A DNA stretch of 64,000 bases from Saccharum officinarum (lineage: Eukaryota; Streptophyta; Magnoliopsida; Poales; Poaceae). The DNA lies in contig CM036201.1 in the NCBI GenBank assembly GCA_020631735.1, positions 74,290,353 to 74,354,352 of the forward strand, given 5' to 3'. The position numbers and the translations under genes were made by a program. The notes below the pieces were generated by a model that was not told the origin of the DNA, did not search any database, and was given only the letters and a program-made list of their open reading frames with translations. Below are positions 10,507-20,272 of this stretch, piece by piece; within the stretch, counting starts at the first letter, position 1; each line of letters starts with the position of its first letter.

Positions 10507-10788
10507 CCTAGGCCGCGTTTAGTTGCGCCAATTTGGCGGCAACAAAATCTGCACAGTACAGGCCCGTGCACTGTAGCATTTCGTTTATATTTATGAATTT
10601 TTGTCCAAACATTGACTAATTAGGCTCAAAAGATTCGTCTCGCAAAGTACAACTAAACTGTGCAATTAGTTTTTGATTTCATCTATATTTAGTACTCCAT
10701 GCATGTGCCGGCATTTTGATGTGATTGGAATCTTCTTTTTGCATAGTGGAATTTGGGGATGAAATTTGGGATCTAAACAGGCCCCTAG
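10507..10788. repeat. MITE, GCGTTTAGTT family
   Basis: The ends are 'taggccgcgtttagttgcg' and 'ggatctaaacaggcccctag', with the internal blocks 'gcactgtagcatttcg', 'ttaggctcaaaagattcgtc' and 'tttagtactccatgcatg'. Confidence 0.75.
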
Positions 10789-11200
10789 CCTTGCTCCTGA
10801 GATTTGGAGGGGATCTGTAATGAAGCTCTGGGGTTGAGGAGAGGTGAGACCGTTAGAGGGGTGATGATGATACTAGAAAGCAATACTGCAATAGCAACCG
10901 GTTGCCGAAAGGTCTGACCTCCAGATAAGTCGACCTGTGGACCCCGCAGTCCGGGAGTGAGGAGCTGTGGTCGCGGTGCAGATGGGTGGTGCGTGGCCAT
11001 GTGCGGAGCTCTAGCTCTCCTCAGTAGAGACGGGCGGCGCCGTGGCGCGTGCCACGTGGTTGCCTAGCGACTAGCGCACTGTACAGTGCGGACAGGTGGC
11101 GCGTGTGATTAGCTAACTCATCATCATACCAGTTCAAACCACGGACGCAGCGCGGTAGGTCCACAGCGTTTCAAGGCTCGGAAGCAAGAAGCAGATACGT
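10789..11200. other. Intergenic, nothing recognised
   Basis: Mixed-composition sequence with no domain, repeat end or RNA fold that I can support. Confidence 0.4.
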
Positions 11201-11210
11201 CGAGATGCTA

Positions 11211-11533
11211 TAAAAAAAAACTCGATCCGTAGGGTTAGACAGCCTCCGGGTATTCCGGCTTAAGAAGAAAATCTTCTCATGCAGATCGAAAAAATCCCTG
11301 ACCCCTGCTCCATCCATACACAGGGAGCCAAGCTCCGTGAGAGGGTCGTCTCTTAACCTATACACACACAAGGAGCCCAGACCCGAGCCGTCTCTTAACC
11401 TGTGCTTTTGCCTGGAACGAGCAAGAGGATTTTTTTACCCTCGACCTAAAATCCGCCCCAATAGAAGTTCGAACTCAGGACCTGAGAGGTACCTCCAAAA
11501 TTACTAGCCAACTGAGCTAGCATCCTTTAGCGC
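11211..11533 (-). mobile_element. tRNA-derived SINE with 10-bp TSD
   Basis: Read on the minus strand, the element starts near 11533. It carries an RNA polymerase III A box ('tagctcagttggctag', about 11505-11520) and a B box ('ggtcctgagttcgaacttc', about 11465-11490), followed by a tRNA-unrelated body. It ends in a run of T next to the target site at 11211. Perfect direct repeats CGAGATGCTA flank it (11201-11210 and 11534-11543). The T-rich 3' tail is known from some plant SINEs such as rice p-SINE1, rather than the commoner A tail. A decayed relative lies at 35372-35630. Confidence 0.85.
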
Positions 11534-11543
11534 CGAGATGCTA

Positions 11544-12635
11544 CAAGAAAAGCAAAAATTCACTCCTCCATTCCGTCTCGGTGTACCAAAATTTAAAAGT
11601 AGAAAACACGCATATTCAAGTAAATCATGCTAATTAAAATCTGATAGCACCGTTATTTTTTTTCTTAAACAAAAGATAAATAAAACCATGCTTCGTATAT
11701 TGAGGGCCATAAATTTTAACTTTCATCGCCTCCAATAGATTTTCATCTATCTCACTCTTCCAATCCTAGCCAGATCCTGGCCAATTTCATGAATTAGAGA
11801 TGTCCTATATCATTATCGTATCCGTGACCAAAATCAAAATCTATGTTTATGAGTCCATACTCCTACGAAAAAAGGCCATATCCAATAAGATTACTATATA
11901 TAGTAAATTCGTTTTTTTCTTTTCCTATTCCATTATCTGTTCAACATTTTCTCATTTTTTAGACTATACTCCGATCTTACTGTATATTATCCTTTTTCAT
12001 TACGTAGGCCTTCTTAAGGTAACCTACATAGGTACAAATAAAAATCCAAATTTAACACCAGTTCTTAAGATAACATAAATAATTGAATCCTATGTGTTGT
12101 TTTAAGGCTTAAAAAAAAGCAATAGTAACCTTTTCTGCGTACATTTTTTTGGTTTCTAAAACTGTTTTGATTTGGTCCTGTCAGTTTCGTCCAGGATTTG
12201 GTATCCCGTCAGAATTCTATTTTTCTTTTCAGTGGATTCCGTCTAGAATTCCATTTTCTTTTTACTTTTCCGTTTTGTTCCGTATGCTCTTGACGTTCCC
12301 ATGGTGTTTTTTATCTTTTCTATTTTTCTTCTCCTTTTCCAATCTGTGGTCCATGTATTTCTGTTTTTGTTTTTCTTTATTTCTGTTTTTTCTCACTTCT
12401 TTATTCTCTATCCGTGCCCTTCTATTTTTATTCTTTCCTTCTTCCCCTACTATCCGTACCTTTCTTCCTTCTTTCTCCCTATATAAGCCCTTTTTATACA
12501 AATATAAAAGTTAAATAAATAATAAATATAATATTATATGCCTTTGAACTATTGACTTTTGTTTCAAAAAAATAAAGATTTTTACCACCAACTAGAACTC
12601 GAGAACAATGATGGATGCGAGGACGCCGATGGTGG
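11544..12635. other. AT-rich intergenic DNA
   Basis: Very pyrimidine-rich on the plus strand between 12150 and 12490 ('ttcttttt' tracts). No gene or element boundary is seen. The open frames are low-complexity Phe/Ser/Leu peptides. Confidence 0.5.
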
Positions 12636-12640
12636 ACCGG
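12636..12640. repeat. Target site duplication ACCGG, left copy (solo LTR)
   Basis: ACCGG here matches ACCGG at 30074-30078, flanking the outer element that starts TGTAACACCCC at 12641. Confidence 0.85.
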
Positions 12641-13853
12641 TGTAACACCCCGGGTGTTATAGTGCTAATTAATCTGCCATGTCATCATAATGCATTGCAA
12701 AGCATCTCTATTAGGTTAACATTGTTATGCATCAACTAAAACGAGTTTACTTATTTAGGTTGAATGTGTTTCTCAGTGGTGTGCTCCGAACCCGAAAACC
12801 CTAATTTCGAATGCCACCGCAAATACTTAGTCCATGCCCTGCGTAAATTGAGGTGTGCGACTGTGTTGCCCACTAGTGTCAAGTGTAGGGTATGAGCTCA
12901 AGTACAACATTTAAAATGAAGCTCCAAATTTGAGTTTGAATTGGAGTCCCAAAACTTGTCACGAGTTTTCCGATTCAAATTTAAATTCAAATCTGGGGAG
13001 AAATGTAAAAGAATTTTTTTAAAAGCTAATTGGTCAACCAAGAGTGGCATTTGGTCAACCATGTCATGTTGGTCCAAATGATGCCCTTGGGTGAGGTTTT
13101 GATCACTAAGTAATCACCAATCAAAGTAGCAACAAATTCCAATTTAAAATCCCTCCGAAAACCCTAAATTTCAAAACCCTGTTTTACCCCTTTTGAAATA
13201 ATTCAAAATCTAAGCAAAATTTGGAGAAAAATTCAAAACCAAGTTTGTAGAACTTTTCAAGGGCTACAACTTTGGTGTTTTGAGTTTTCAAAGTTTTAGT
13301 GTAAAATGTGGAGCAATTTTGAAAATAAACAAATTTCAAATTTAATTCATTTTTGTCCCCAAACTATGATTTCAAAATGGAGGCTGATTTTGAAAAAGTT
13401 TTGAACAGCAAAGTTGTAGGTCTAGTCAAGATATACAACTTTGATGTTTGGAGATTTTGAAGTTTCAATGTAAAATCAAAAGTAATTTCTAAATTACCAA
13501 ATCTGAAAAATGTGTCCCCTTTTGAGTTTAAATTCAAATTTCAAAATCCAGTGAGAATTTGAAAAAAGTGTTCAATACAAAACTTGTAGAGCTTGAAATT
13601 CTGAAGATTTCATAGATTGGAAGTTTTTCAAGTTGTTACATGAATTTGAGAGTAATTTGAGAAAACAGTTTGAAAATTCAAAAGTTGGGGGGGAACAGCT
13701 ACAGTGCACCGGCGAATCACACACCGGCAGCGCGCGGCATGGGCGCCGGCGAGCCACCGACGTCACGCTGGCCGCTTCCACGACCTTCCATCCTGCCACC
13801 GCGACCACAGGGACCGCTTCGCGCTCTCTAGCTGCTTCCTTGCTTCACAGCGC

Positions 13854-13860
13854 TATAAAA
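13854..13860 (+). promoter_or_regulatory. TATA box of the solo LTR
   Basis: TATAAAA follows a GC-rich stretch and precedes a purine start region, in the position expected for the U3/R boundary of a long LTR. Confidence 0.55.
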
Positions 13861-14159
13861 GGGACCGACACCGCCACTGTCGCCGTCCGGTTTCATCATC
13901 GCCGCCGCCACCGTCCTCATTGTTCCGGCCAAATTCGCCCTCCCTGCTCCACCGCATCCATCTCCATCTCGCCAATCGCTCCGCCATCACCTTGCGAACC
14001 TGTTGCGCCTCTTGGTGTAGATGCTACCGCTCAGGATCACCGGGGAACCATCGTCTTCCACCTCGGGTCGCCGCCGTCCCGGTTGAGCCCCGCCACCGTG
14101 ACCAGCCGCCTCCAGTGCCTCTCCACTTCAACCGATCACGCCTCTGTGATCGTGGTACG

Positions 14160-14164
14160 CCCCT
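14160..14164. repeat. Target site duplication CCCCT, left copy (Sirevirus)
   Basis: CCCCT at 14160-14164 is repeated exactly at 27480-27484, directly outside the two LTRs. Confidence 0.9.
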
Positions 14165-15752
14165 TGAAAGGATCAAGATGCCCAAGAGGGGGGGTGAATT
14201 GGGCTTTTCTAAAAATTGATTGCAAGAATTAAATCCTATAAGCCGGAATTCACCCCTAGTGCCTACTTATGTTCCTAGAGAGTCTACCGATAAAAAGTTT
14301 TGCACCCTAGTTTCCAATCCTAGTCTAGCATGGCAATTCTAGGAATGTAAAACAAGCAATGAAAGTAAATACGAGAAAGTAATTGCTTGAAAGTAAAGGG
14401 GCAAGGAACACGGCGATGTTTTTCCGAGGTATCGGAGAGTCGCCACTCCCCACTAGTCCTCGTTGGAGCACCCGCGCAAGGGTGTCGCTCCCCCTTGATC
14501 CGCGCAAGGATCAAGTGCTCTCTACGGGTTGATTCTTCGACACTCCGTCGCGGCGAATCACCCAAAACCGCTCACAACTTGAGTTGGGTCATCCACAAGC
14601 TCCGCCGGATGATCACCAAACTCCCAATCACCACCACGCCGTCTAGGTGATGGCGATCACCAAGAGTAACAAGCTAGAACTCTCACTTGACCACTACGAG
14701 CCCAAATGAGAAGATGGATGCACACTTGCTACTCTCTCTAATCGCTAGTGAGGTGCTCTCAAGCTTCGATTCTCAAATCTCTATCCTCACTAGAGCTCTT
14801 GCACTCCCTTGCACTCTAAAGGGTTTTCTCAGATGTTTGAATGAGCAAGAGACCTCTAAAAGAGGTGGAGGGGTTGTAATTATACACCCCTCAAAGAAAA
14901 CGAACCGTTACTTTCTGACACGGGGTCACCGGACGCGCCGGTGCAACGCACCGGACGCGCCGGTCCCCCGTAACGGTCAAAACGCGATTTCGAAATCGAA
15001 ACACCGGACGCACCGGTCAGGTAGCACCGGACGCGTCCGACGTGCAAGGGTGCTTACTGGACTTACACCGGACGCGAGGCCGCGTCCGATGCCTGAAGAC
15101 CGGACGCGTCCGGTCCTCTCTGGACCTTACTGGACTCGCACCGGACGCGCCGATCAAGTCCAGGTCGCGTCCGACGGGCGTTCTCTCTCGGTGACATGTG
15201 TCGGTCGCTGACCACCGCGTCCGGTCCTCGCGAGGACCGCGTCCGGTGGTCGAGGCCGAAACCTAGTCGCGGTAACGTATACACCGGACGCGTCCGGTGT
15301 TCCCGAAGACCGCGTCCGGTGCCTAGAAAACAGCCCGAAACGCGTCGCAACTTCAACCAAGTTGCTTCTAACTGAACCTTGAGCCAATCTAGGGTTGCCT
15401 AGCGCCAAGTTTAACAAGTGTGCACCACACCTAAACATAGGACTCGCCTAGGTCAAGCTACCCATTCATGCCCCCCTTTATAGTACGGCCAAAAGAGAAA
15501 AACGAAGATCCTAACGACTATTCCGAATGTGTCTCAACACTTCGTCATCCGGAACTAACCGTCCTTAATCTTGACGTCACTCTTTTGAGAACCGAAACGA
15601 TTTCCATCAAGGGACACGAAACCACAGTGCTCAAAGCAGTTATCACCTCCATGACCTAACTTACCAATGTTTCTGCAAAACACACGTTAGTCATGGTAAT
15701 AAAGTGTTGTCATTAATTACCGAAACCAAACCTTGGGGCCTAGATGCTTTCA
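14165..15752 (-). repeat. 3' LTR of the Sirevirus
   Basis: 1,588 bp, starting TGAAAGGATC and ending GATGCTTTCA on the plus strand. It is identical in length to the 5' LTR, with differences seen near 14267 (a/g) and 15029 (g/t). It contains the palindrome array 14927-15321 and, on the minus strand just downstream of that array, a candidate TATA box at 14877-14884. Confidence 0.95.
14927..15321. repeat. Palindromic CACCGGACGC/GCGTCCGGTG array in the 3' LTR
   Basis: About 15 scattered copies of (CA)CCGGACGCG and its complement occur, including perfect palindromes such as ACCGGACGCGTCCGGT (near 15102 and 15285). Conserved palindromes of this kind are described in Sirevirus LTRs and are thought to be regulatory. 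All copies are CpG-rich and so prone to methylation. Confidence 0.85.
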
Positions 15753-15766
15753 ATCTCCCCCTTTTT
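15753..15766 (-). other. Polypurine tract of the Sirevirus
   Basis: On the minus strand the sequence AAAAAGGGGGAGAT abuts the 3' LTR directly. It is the usual primer for plus-strand DNA synthesis and confirms the minus orientation. Confidence 0.9.
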
Positions 15767-16202
15767 GGTGATTGATGGCAACACTAAGTTTCAATGGATT
15801 AGAGTGAAGGTTTTCAAGCATGCTTGGTTCACATAAGCAAAATACAATAAGCACAAGGGGTTAGGAATTGCTTATGTGCCCCAAGCCAAAAGAGTGTACT
15901 TCATAAGATAAGACAAAAAAGCGTTAGTACACATAAGGATATAGCTCATAAGTAATCGGAGTAAGGCACGGAAGCACAACCTTAGAGCTATAGCTAAAAC
16001 GGTGACAAAAATTAATCACGGAGACGGATAACACATTAAGATTTAAGATTTACGTCTCGACGACAATGTCACACAACTGCAATGCTGAAAATAAACATGA
16101 TATGCATGAATGAGCACACGAGAAACGAAAACCCACTCACAAACTCCCCCTGAAACTACTCTCTCTCCCCCTTTGGCATCAAGCGCCAAAAAAAAAACTA
16201 AT

Positions 16203-18698
16203 CTAATCTGACGGGGGGACAGACGGAGTCATGTCGGGTGCCGAGGTGCGCGGAGTAATCACGAAGTGAAGTGAATCGCCCTCGGAGTCTGAGCTATCTG
16301 GCTGACCCTCTGAAGAAGCACGTGGCTGCGAAGCGGTCGGGGTCTGAGCAGGAACAGGCACTGACTGTGTAGCAACAAGTGGATCTGTCTGAGTAACCTG
16401 AGCCTGAAGTGCGCCAGTAGCTGGGGGATCTGTCGAGGCAACTGAAGAGGGGAGGGTCTCTGTAGTCCCGGTCCCTGTCACTGGTGGAACGACTGCCTCG
16501 GAAGCTGACAACCCTGACGAAGTGTGAAACGTAGTAGTGTGCGAGGGTGTCGGCTGACCAGTCAACTCGCTGTAGGTGGCACTGTAATCACCAAGAGGTG
16601 TGCCTGTCAGAAGATGCGGGCGAGGCTGGTCTGACGGTGTAAACCCCGTATGTATAGGAGTGAAGCTCGGGGACTGAAATGACTGGGGAACCTGCTGCTG
16701 TGGAGATGTAAACTGTAAGCTCGGCTGTCCCTGACTCGACGGACCACTGGAATGCAAAGCCTGAGTCATGACAGAAGCTGGCGGAGGAACCCCAACTGTG
16801 ATAAGATGGCGCAGGAGATCCATGTACTGCTGCTGACTCTGTCGCTGCATCTCAACCTGCTGCCTCTGGATCTCAAGCTGCTGTCTCTGAAACTCGTCCT
16901 GACGAGCCTGAATCTGTGCTAGTGCTGCAGCTGTATCCTGTGCCTGGCGCTGTATCTGCTGCTGCTGCTGCTCCTGAGCCTGGGTCAACCTCTCAAGGAT
17001 AGCCACCATGGCTGGGTCTGAGCGGGAGGCTGAGCCAGATCCACCGGCCTCGTGGTCATGAGACCGAGGAGACCGGTACCTGGGGATGGGCTGATAGTCC
17101 TCATCAGTGCTGTCTGAAGTGACATCCTCAGGTATCCCAGCAGGCTGAGTGTCAAGGTCTGCGAGCTCTGCCTCGGCAAGCTCGTCAACTCTAGCGTCCT
17201 GCTCAGCTGCTGTCTCAGGAACCTCTGGGCGCTCACGCTGTCCTGGTGCTGGAGCCTGCTCTCTAGTGATAGAAGCCCAAAGCTGTCGAATATCATAATC
17301 AGGGAATGATGTAGTGGTGTTGGCAATCTCTGCCCTGATCTCTGGTGGCATCTGGATAGCTGATCTGATGATGAAACAAATCCAGTGGGCATAGGGAAGC
17401 TGACGGTTGCCCTTGAAGCCCTCAGCAATGGTGTCCTCCATCTCACTCAGGATAAGATCCCAGATATCAAACTGTCGCTGTGTCATGAGGTGGTGAACAA
17501 CCCAAAGCTGCATCCTCGTCAGTCCCTCTCTGTAGCCAAGTCTAGGAAGTAAAGTGCGTCTGAGAATGGCATCCAAGACTCGGGCAAGAGGCGTCAGGCT
17601 GGCAGGAGTACGACGTGACCCTTCGCCAAAAGGCTCGCGAAAGCAGGGTCGAACCAGGTCGGTGGGTGGCACTGAACCGCCGTGAGGGCGTCTGGGAGGT
17701 GGAGTCTGACCATAGCACAACTGATGGATCCACGTGTCAGAAGCTGGTAGTCTGAGGATCTCTCGAGCTCTGGAGCTGTACAGTCTGTGATCGCGGCCTC
17801 TGAAAGCAAAGTGTATGAACTCATGGGCAGGATCAATCCAAAGAGAAGCATAGAACTCCCTGACCCATGTGCCGCAGTAAGCACCTGTCCGTCCAAGAAG
17901 ATCTGATAAGCCAGGCAGATAGAACAGGTGCGGACGGAGCTGCTCTCCCACAACATCAACCAATGCCTCTAGTCGACATACCCTCTGAGGTCTGAAAGCA
18001 ATGCCACTGTCAACTAGGGCCCTGTAGAAGTCCTCCTGAAGTGGGGTATAGAAACCCTCTGAAGCACTGGCATCTCTGACAGGTGGAAACCATCGGCTGA
18101 CCTCCACAAACCTCAAGCTCTTCACCTGACGTGAAGAAGCACCCCTCAGGTCTAAGTGCACAACCGGGGGTGACCCTCTAACTCTGGGAGGAGGTCGTGC
18201 ACCACGACGCGGGCCCTCTGGCCTAGGTGTCACCTGAGTACGAGCACGTGTGGAGCGACGACGTGGTGGAGACTGAGCTGCCTGCTCCTCAGTATCCTCA
18301 GTGGCCTGTGGAGCCTCAGTAGCCTGTGTAGCCTCTGTCTGCTCTGTGGGTGGATCCACTGACATCTGCTCTGAAGGTGCTGTAGCCTCGGTGTCCTCAG
18401 TGGCCTCAGTGCCGAGCTGTCGACCTTCAAGATGAAAGCGACGCTCGCCTATGTGTAACCCACTGCGTCTGCCACCTCTCTCTGCCTGCTCTGCGGCGTC
18501 TGCCACGGCCTGAGCAACCTCTGCATCTGAAAGTGTCCTCCTCTTCTTCCTGGCTGCAATCTTGATGCGCTTACCGCGCGCAATCTCATCACGACGGGGA
18601 GGACTGTTGTCCCCGTCACCAGGAGCTCCTCCGGCGTTCTTGCAACGCACCATGCTGACTGACTGCCTGAGAACCTCTGTGAGATGATGAACTGACAC
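16203..18698 (-). CDS. Sirevirus third ORF (831 codons), function unknown
   Basis: The uninterrupted frame lies between pol and the 3' LTR, where Sireviruses such as SIRE1 carry an extra 'envelope-like' ORF. Start: ATG at 18698; Met16 is an alternative. Visible parts: a basic cluster 'RGKRIKIAARKKRR' (residues 41-54) like a nuclear localisation signal; an acidic Thr/Glu-rich repeat (about 97-140); an Arg/Pro-rich linker; a globular segment (about 170-470) with several Trp and a 'RLGYREGLTRMQLWVVHHLM' helix, resembling the uncharacterised plant-transposon domain found in extra ORFs of grass retroelements; an acidic stretch; a Gln-rich coiled coil (about 564-625); and a Ser/Pro/Thr/Gln-rich tail. 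I see no signal peptide or membrane helix, so a true envelope role is doubtful. It lies 1.57 kb downstream of pol behind its own TATA-like site. Its intactness in so young a copy suggests selection. Confidence 0.85.
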   Translation of the reverse strand: MSVHHLTEVLRQSVSMVRCKNAGGAPGDGDNSPPRRDEIARGKRIKIAARKKRRTLSDAEVAQAVADAAEQAERGGRRSGLHIGERRFHLEGRQLGTEATEDTEATAPSEQMSVDPPTEQTEATQATEAPQATEDTEEQAAQSPPRRRSTRARTQVTPRPEGPRRGARPPPRVRGSPPVVHLDLRGASSRQVKSLRFVEVSRWFPPVRDASASEGFYTPLQEDFYRALVDSGIAFRPQRVCRLEALVDVVGEQLRPHLFYLPGLSDLLGRTGAYCGTWVREFYASLWIDPAHEFIHFAFRGRDHRLYSSRAREILRLPASDTWIHQLCYGQTPPPRRPHGGSVPPTDLVRPCFREPFGEGSRRTPASLTPLARVLDAILRRTLLPRLGYREGLTRMQLWVVHHLMTQRQFDIWDLILSEMEDTIAEGFKGNRQLPYAHWICFIIRSAIQMPPEIRAEIANTTTSFPDYDIRQLWASITREQAPAPGQRERPEVPETAAEQDARVDELAEAELADLDTQPAGIPEDVTSDSTDEDYQPIPRYRSPRSHDHEAGGSGSASRSDPAMVAILERLTQAQEQQQQQIQRQAQDTAAALAQIQARQDEFQRQQLEIQRQQVEMQRQSQQQYMDLLRHLITVGVPPPASVMTQALHSSGPSSQGQPSLQFTSPQQQVPQSFQSPSFTPIHTGFTPSDQPRPHLLTGTPLGDYSATYSELTGQPTPSHTTTFHTSSGLSASEAVVPPVTGTGTTETLPSSVASTDPPATGALQAQVTQTDPLVATQSVPVPAQTPTASQPRASSEGQPDSSDSEGDSLHFVITPRTSAPDMTPSVPPSD

Positions 18699-19422
18699 TC
18701 GAGAGGCTTGGCCTCAATCCGTATCCGCAGGCTTGGCCTCGGATTAAGCAAACAGATCTGACCCGGCACACCGACTGACTCGCTGCACGTATGGAATAGA
18801 GAGATATACAATAAGCATATATATATCTAAAGATACGAAACCCTAGATAGCAAGCACGTGAGATACGAAGTGAAACGACGCTAAGCTACCTCGGATCGAC
18901 GAGACGACGGTGAAGGGACGAGGTGACCTAGTTCGCGAGAACCCCCGAGATCGGCGATCGAGCACTGAAACGACCAATCTAGATAGCAATGAATGGTTAT
19001 GGTCAACGGCAAGCCCTAACGAGAGAATTGAAAGGACTTGAATCGAAAACGGAATCGAGACGAGCCGTTACCTCGACAAGCCCTAGGGTTGAAAGAAACC
19101 CTAAGCTAGGGTTTAGGGGTAAACCCTAGGTTCAAAACTCGGCCGAAGGATAGAATCAAGGTGCCCGGGCGCACGAGGGAGTAGATGTGGTGCTGGAGAG
19201 GCTCTTGGCAGGATTGGGCTTCGCCGACGGTGAGGAATAGCCGGCGGTTACGGCAGCGGCGCGGCGGTGAGAGAGAGCGGCAAGGCTCGCCAGAGAGCGA
19301 AGGCGCGGCGCGTGGAGGCTCGCTGGCGGCGAGGAAGAAGCGCGGGAGCGGCGGAACGGCGACTAGGGCACGGCGGCGGCGGATGTCGGGCGGAAGAAGC
19401 AAAAACGGACAAGACGAAACGG
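18699..19422 (-). promoter_or_regulatory. Leader-like region between internal TATA box and the third ORF
   Basis: Read on the minus strand, the region after the TATA box is rich in CCGCCG and Pro/Arg-type codons, then has several AAACCCTAG-like boxes (about 19085-19130) typical of plant 5' leaders, then AT-rich sequence up to the ATG at 18698. An intron in this leader is possible but I cannot define its sites. Frames here (for example 19106-19510) have no domain. Confidence 0.5.
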
Positions 19423-19430
19423 TTTTATAA
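19423..19430 (-). promoter_or_regulatory. Candidate internal TATA box for the third ORF
   Basis: On the minus strand, 'cgcccTTATAAAAccg' lies right after the internal palindrome array and about 725 nt upstream of the third ORF's ATG. The arrangement (palindromes, then TATA) repeats that in the element's LTRs and in the relic LTR at 44998-45567. Confidence 0.6.
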
Positions 19431-19455
19431 GGGCGAGATCCGCTCGATTCGGTAG

Positions 19456-19780
19456 CACCGGACGCGGTGGTGAAAATCACCGGACGCGGTGGTGCAGCGT
19501 CCGGTGACACTCCAGTAAGCGCCTGGAGTCACCGGGCGCGTTCGGTGTGGACAGACCGGACGCGGTCAGAGTCCGAAGGCTGAGTGCTCGGGAATTCATC
19601 GCGGAGCACCGGACGCGGTGGTGGTAGCCGGGACCGGACGCGGTGGTGGTCAGAGGCGCGTCCGGTGCAGCGTCCGGTGCCTAGATCTGGACTTTGTCTT
19701 CTGGAAAACCGGACGCGCTGGTGGACGCCGGGACCGGACGCGGTGGTGCAGCAACACTGCGTCCGGTGCAGCGTCCGGTC
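19456..19780. repeat. Internal palindromic array between pol and the third ORF
   Basis: About twelve copies of CACCGGACGCGGTGG / GCGTCCGGTG-type units are spaced 15-40 bp apart. They are related to the LTR array, but many have the asymmetric core GACGCGGTGGT. The array lies directly upstream (minus sense) of the TATA box at 19423-19430. Confidence 0.8.
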
Positions 19781-20272
19781 GCTGTTTTTCGCCATTCTTC
19801 GTTCCGAACTTCGACGCGACTTCTCCCAATCAAGTTCCAACTCAAAGAGACACAAATAAACACCAATTGGAACCCGATATGAGTGACCTCACTCAAACCC
19901 TCAAATTTTTAAAATATTTTGCCTTAGGCTAGTATTATTTTTACGAAAATAGGCAATAAACACCCAAGGAGCAACGTATGGCCATGCAATAGAGTTTTTG
20001 GACCTTTAGGAGCGTCAAATGCTCTCTCTATTCATGGACGAACACAGAGGTTGCTCAAAGCTAAACCGAAAAGAAACGACAAACAAACAACCATGCATAT
20101 GCAATGCAATACAAGAAAGTAAAGCTAGGTTGCTTGTCAAGTTTGATCCACGGTTAGGCTTCTTCACTCCTCCAAAGGAGGGTTATCGTAACCGTGTTAG
20201 CCAAGCCCTAAATGCATTGCGATAAGGTAAACATGACATATGATACAATGCAATGCAAGGGACAACACGCGC

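Larger units (their letters stand above)
12641..14164 (+). mobile_element. Solo LTR (probably Gypsy), left part
   Basis: The LTR starts TGTAACACCCCGGGTG at 12641 and is interrupted after 14164 by the Sirevirus. Its right part resumes at 27480. The LTR is about 4,113 bp without the insert, begins TG and ends CA, and is flanked by ACCGG duplications. A TATA box (TATAAAA, 13854-13860) sits about 1.2 kb in, with GC-rich transcribed-type sequence after it. No gag or pol coding remains, so it looks like the product of LTR-LTR recombination. The long size and TGTAACACCC start are typical of grass Del/Tekay-type chromovirus LTRs. That lineage call is inference. Confidence 0.75.

Noticed and set aside
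11460..11530. tRNA-like sequence on the minus strand
   Set aside because: The A and B boxes are good, but there is no acceptor stem pairing or proper anticodon arm. The surrounding body, T tail and target duplication show that it is a SINE, not a tRNA gene.
13633..14232. 199-codon open frame across the solo LTR/Sirevirus boundary
   Set aside because: It crosses a proven insertion junction and has only low-complexity His/Arg/Ser/Pro content.
14927..15321. Repeated short palindromes considered as a CRISPR-like array
   Set aside because: Spacing is irregular, repeats are 10-16 bp, both orientations mix, and the setting is a plant LTR. CRISPR does not occur in plants.
14687..15356. Open frames inside the Sirevirus LTRs (repeated at 26414-27083)
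   Set aside because: They occur identically in both LTRs, consist of Arg/Thr/Pro from the palindromes, and have no domain.
16203..18698. Third ORF as a true viral envelope
   Set aside because: No signal peptide, membrane helix, Cys pattern or furin-type site is visible. Position alone does not prove the role.
19085..19135. AAACCCTAG repeats considered as telomeric
   Set aside because: There are only a few scattered units in a leader-like region. Interspersed telo-boxes are common in plant 5' regions.
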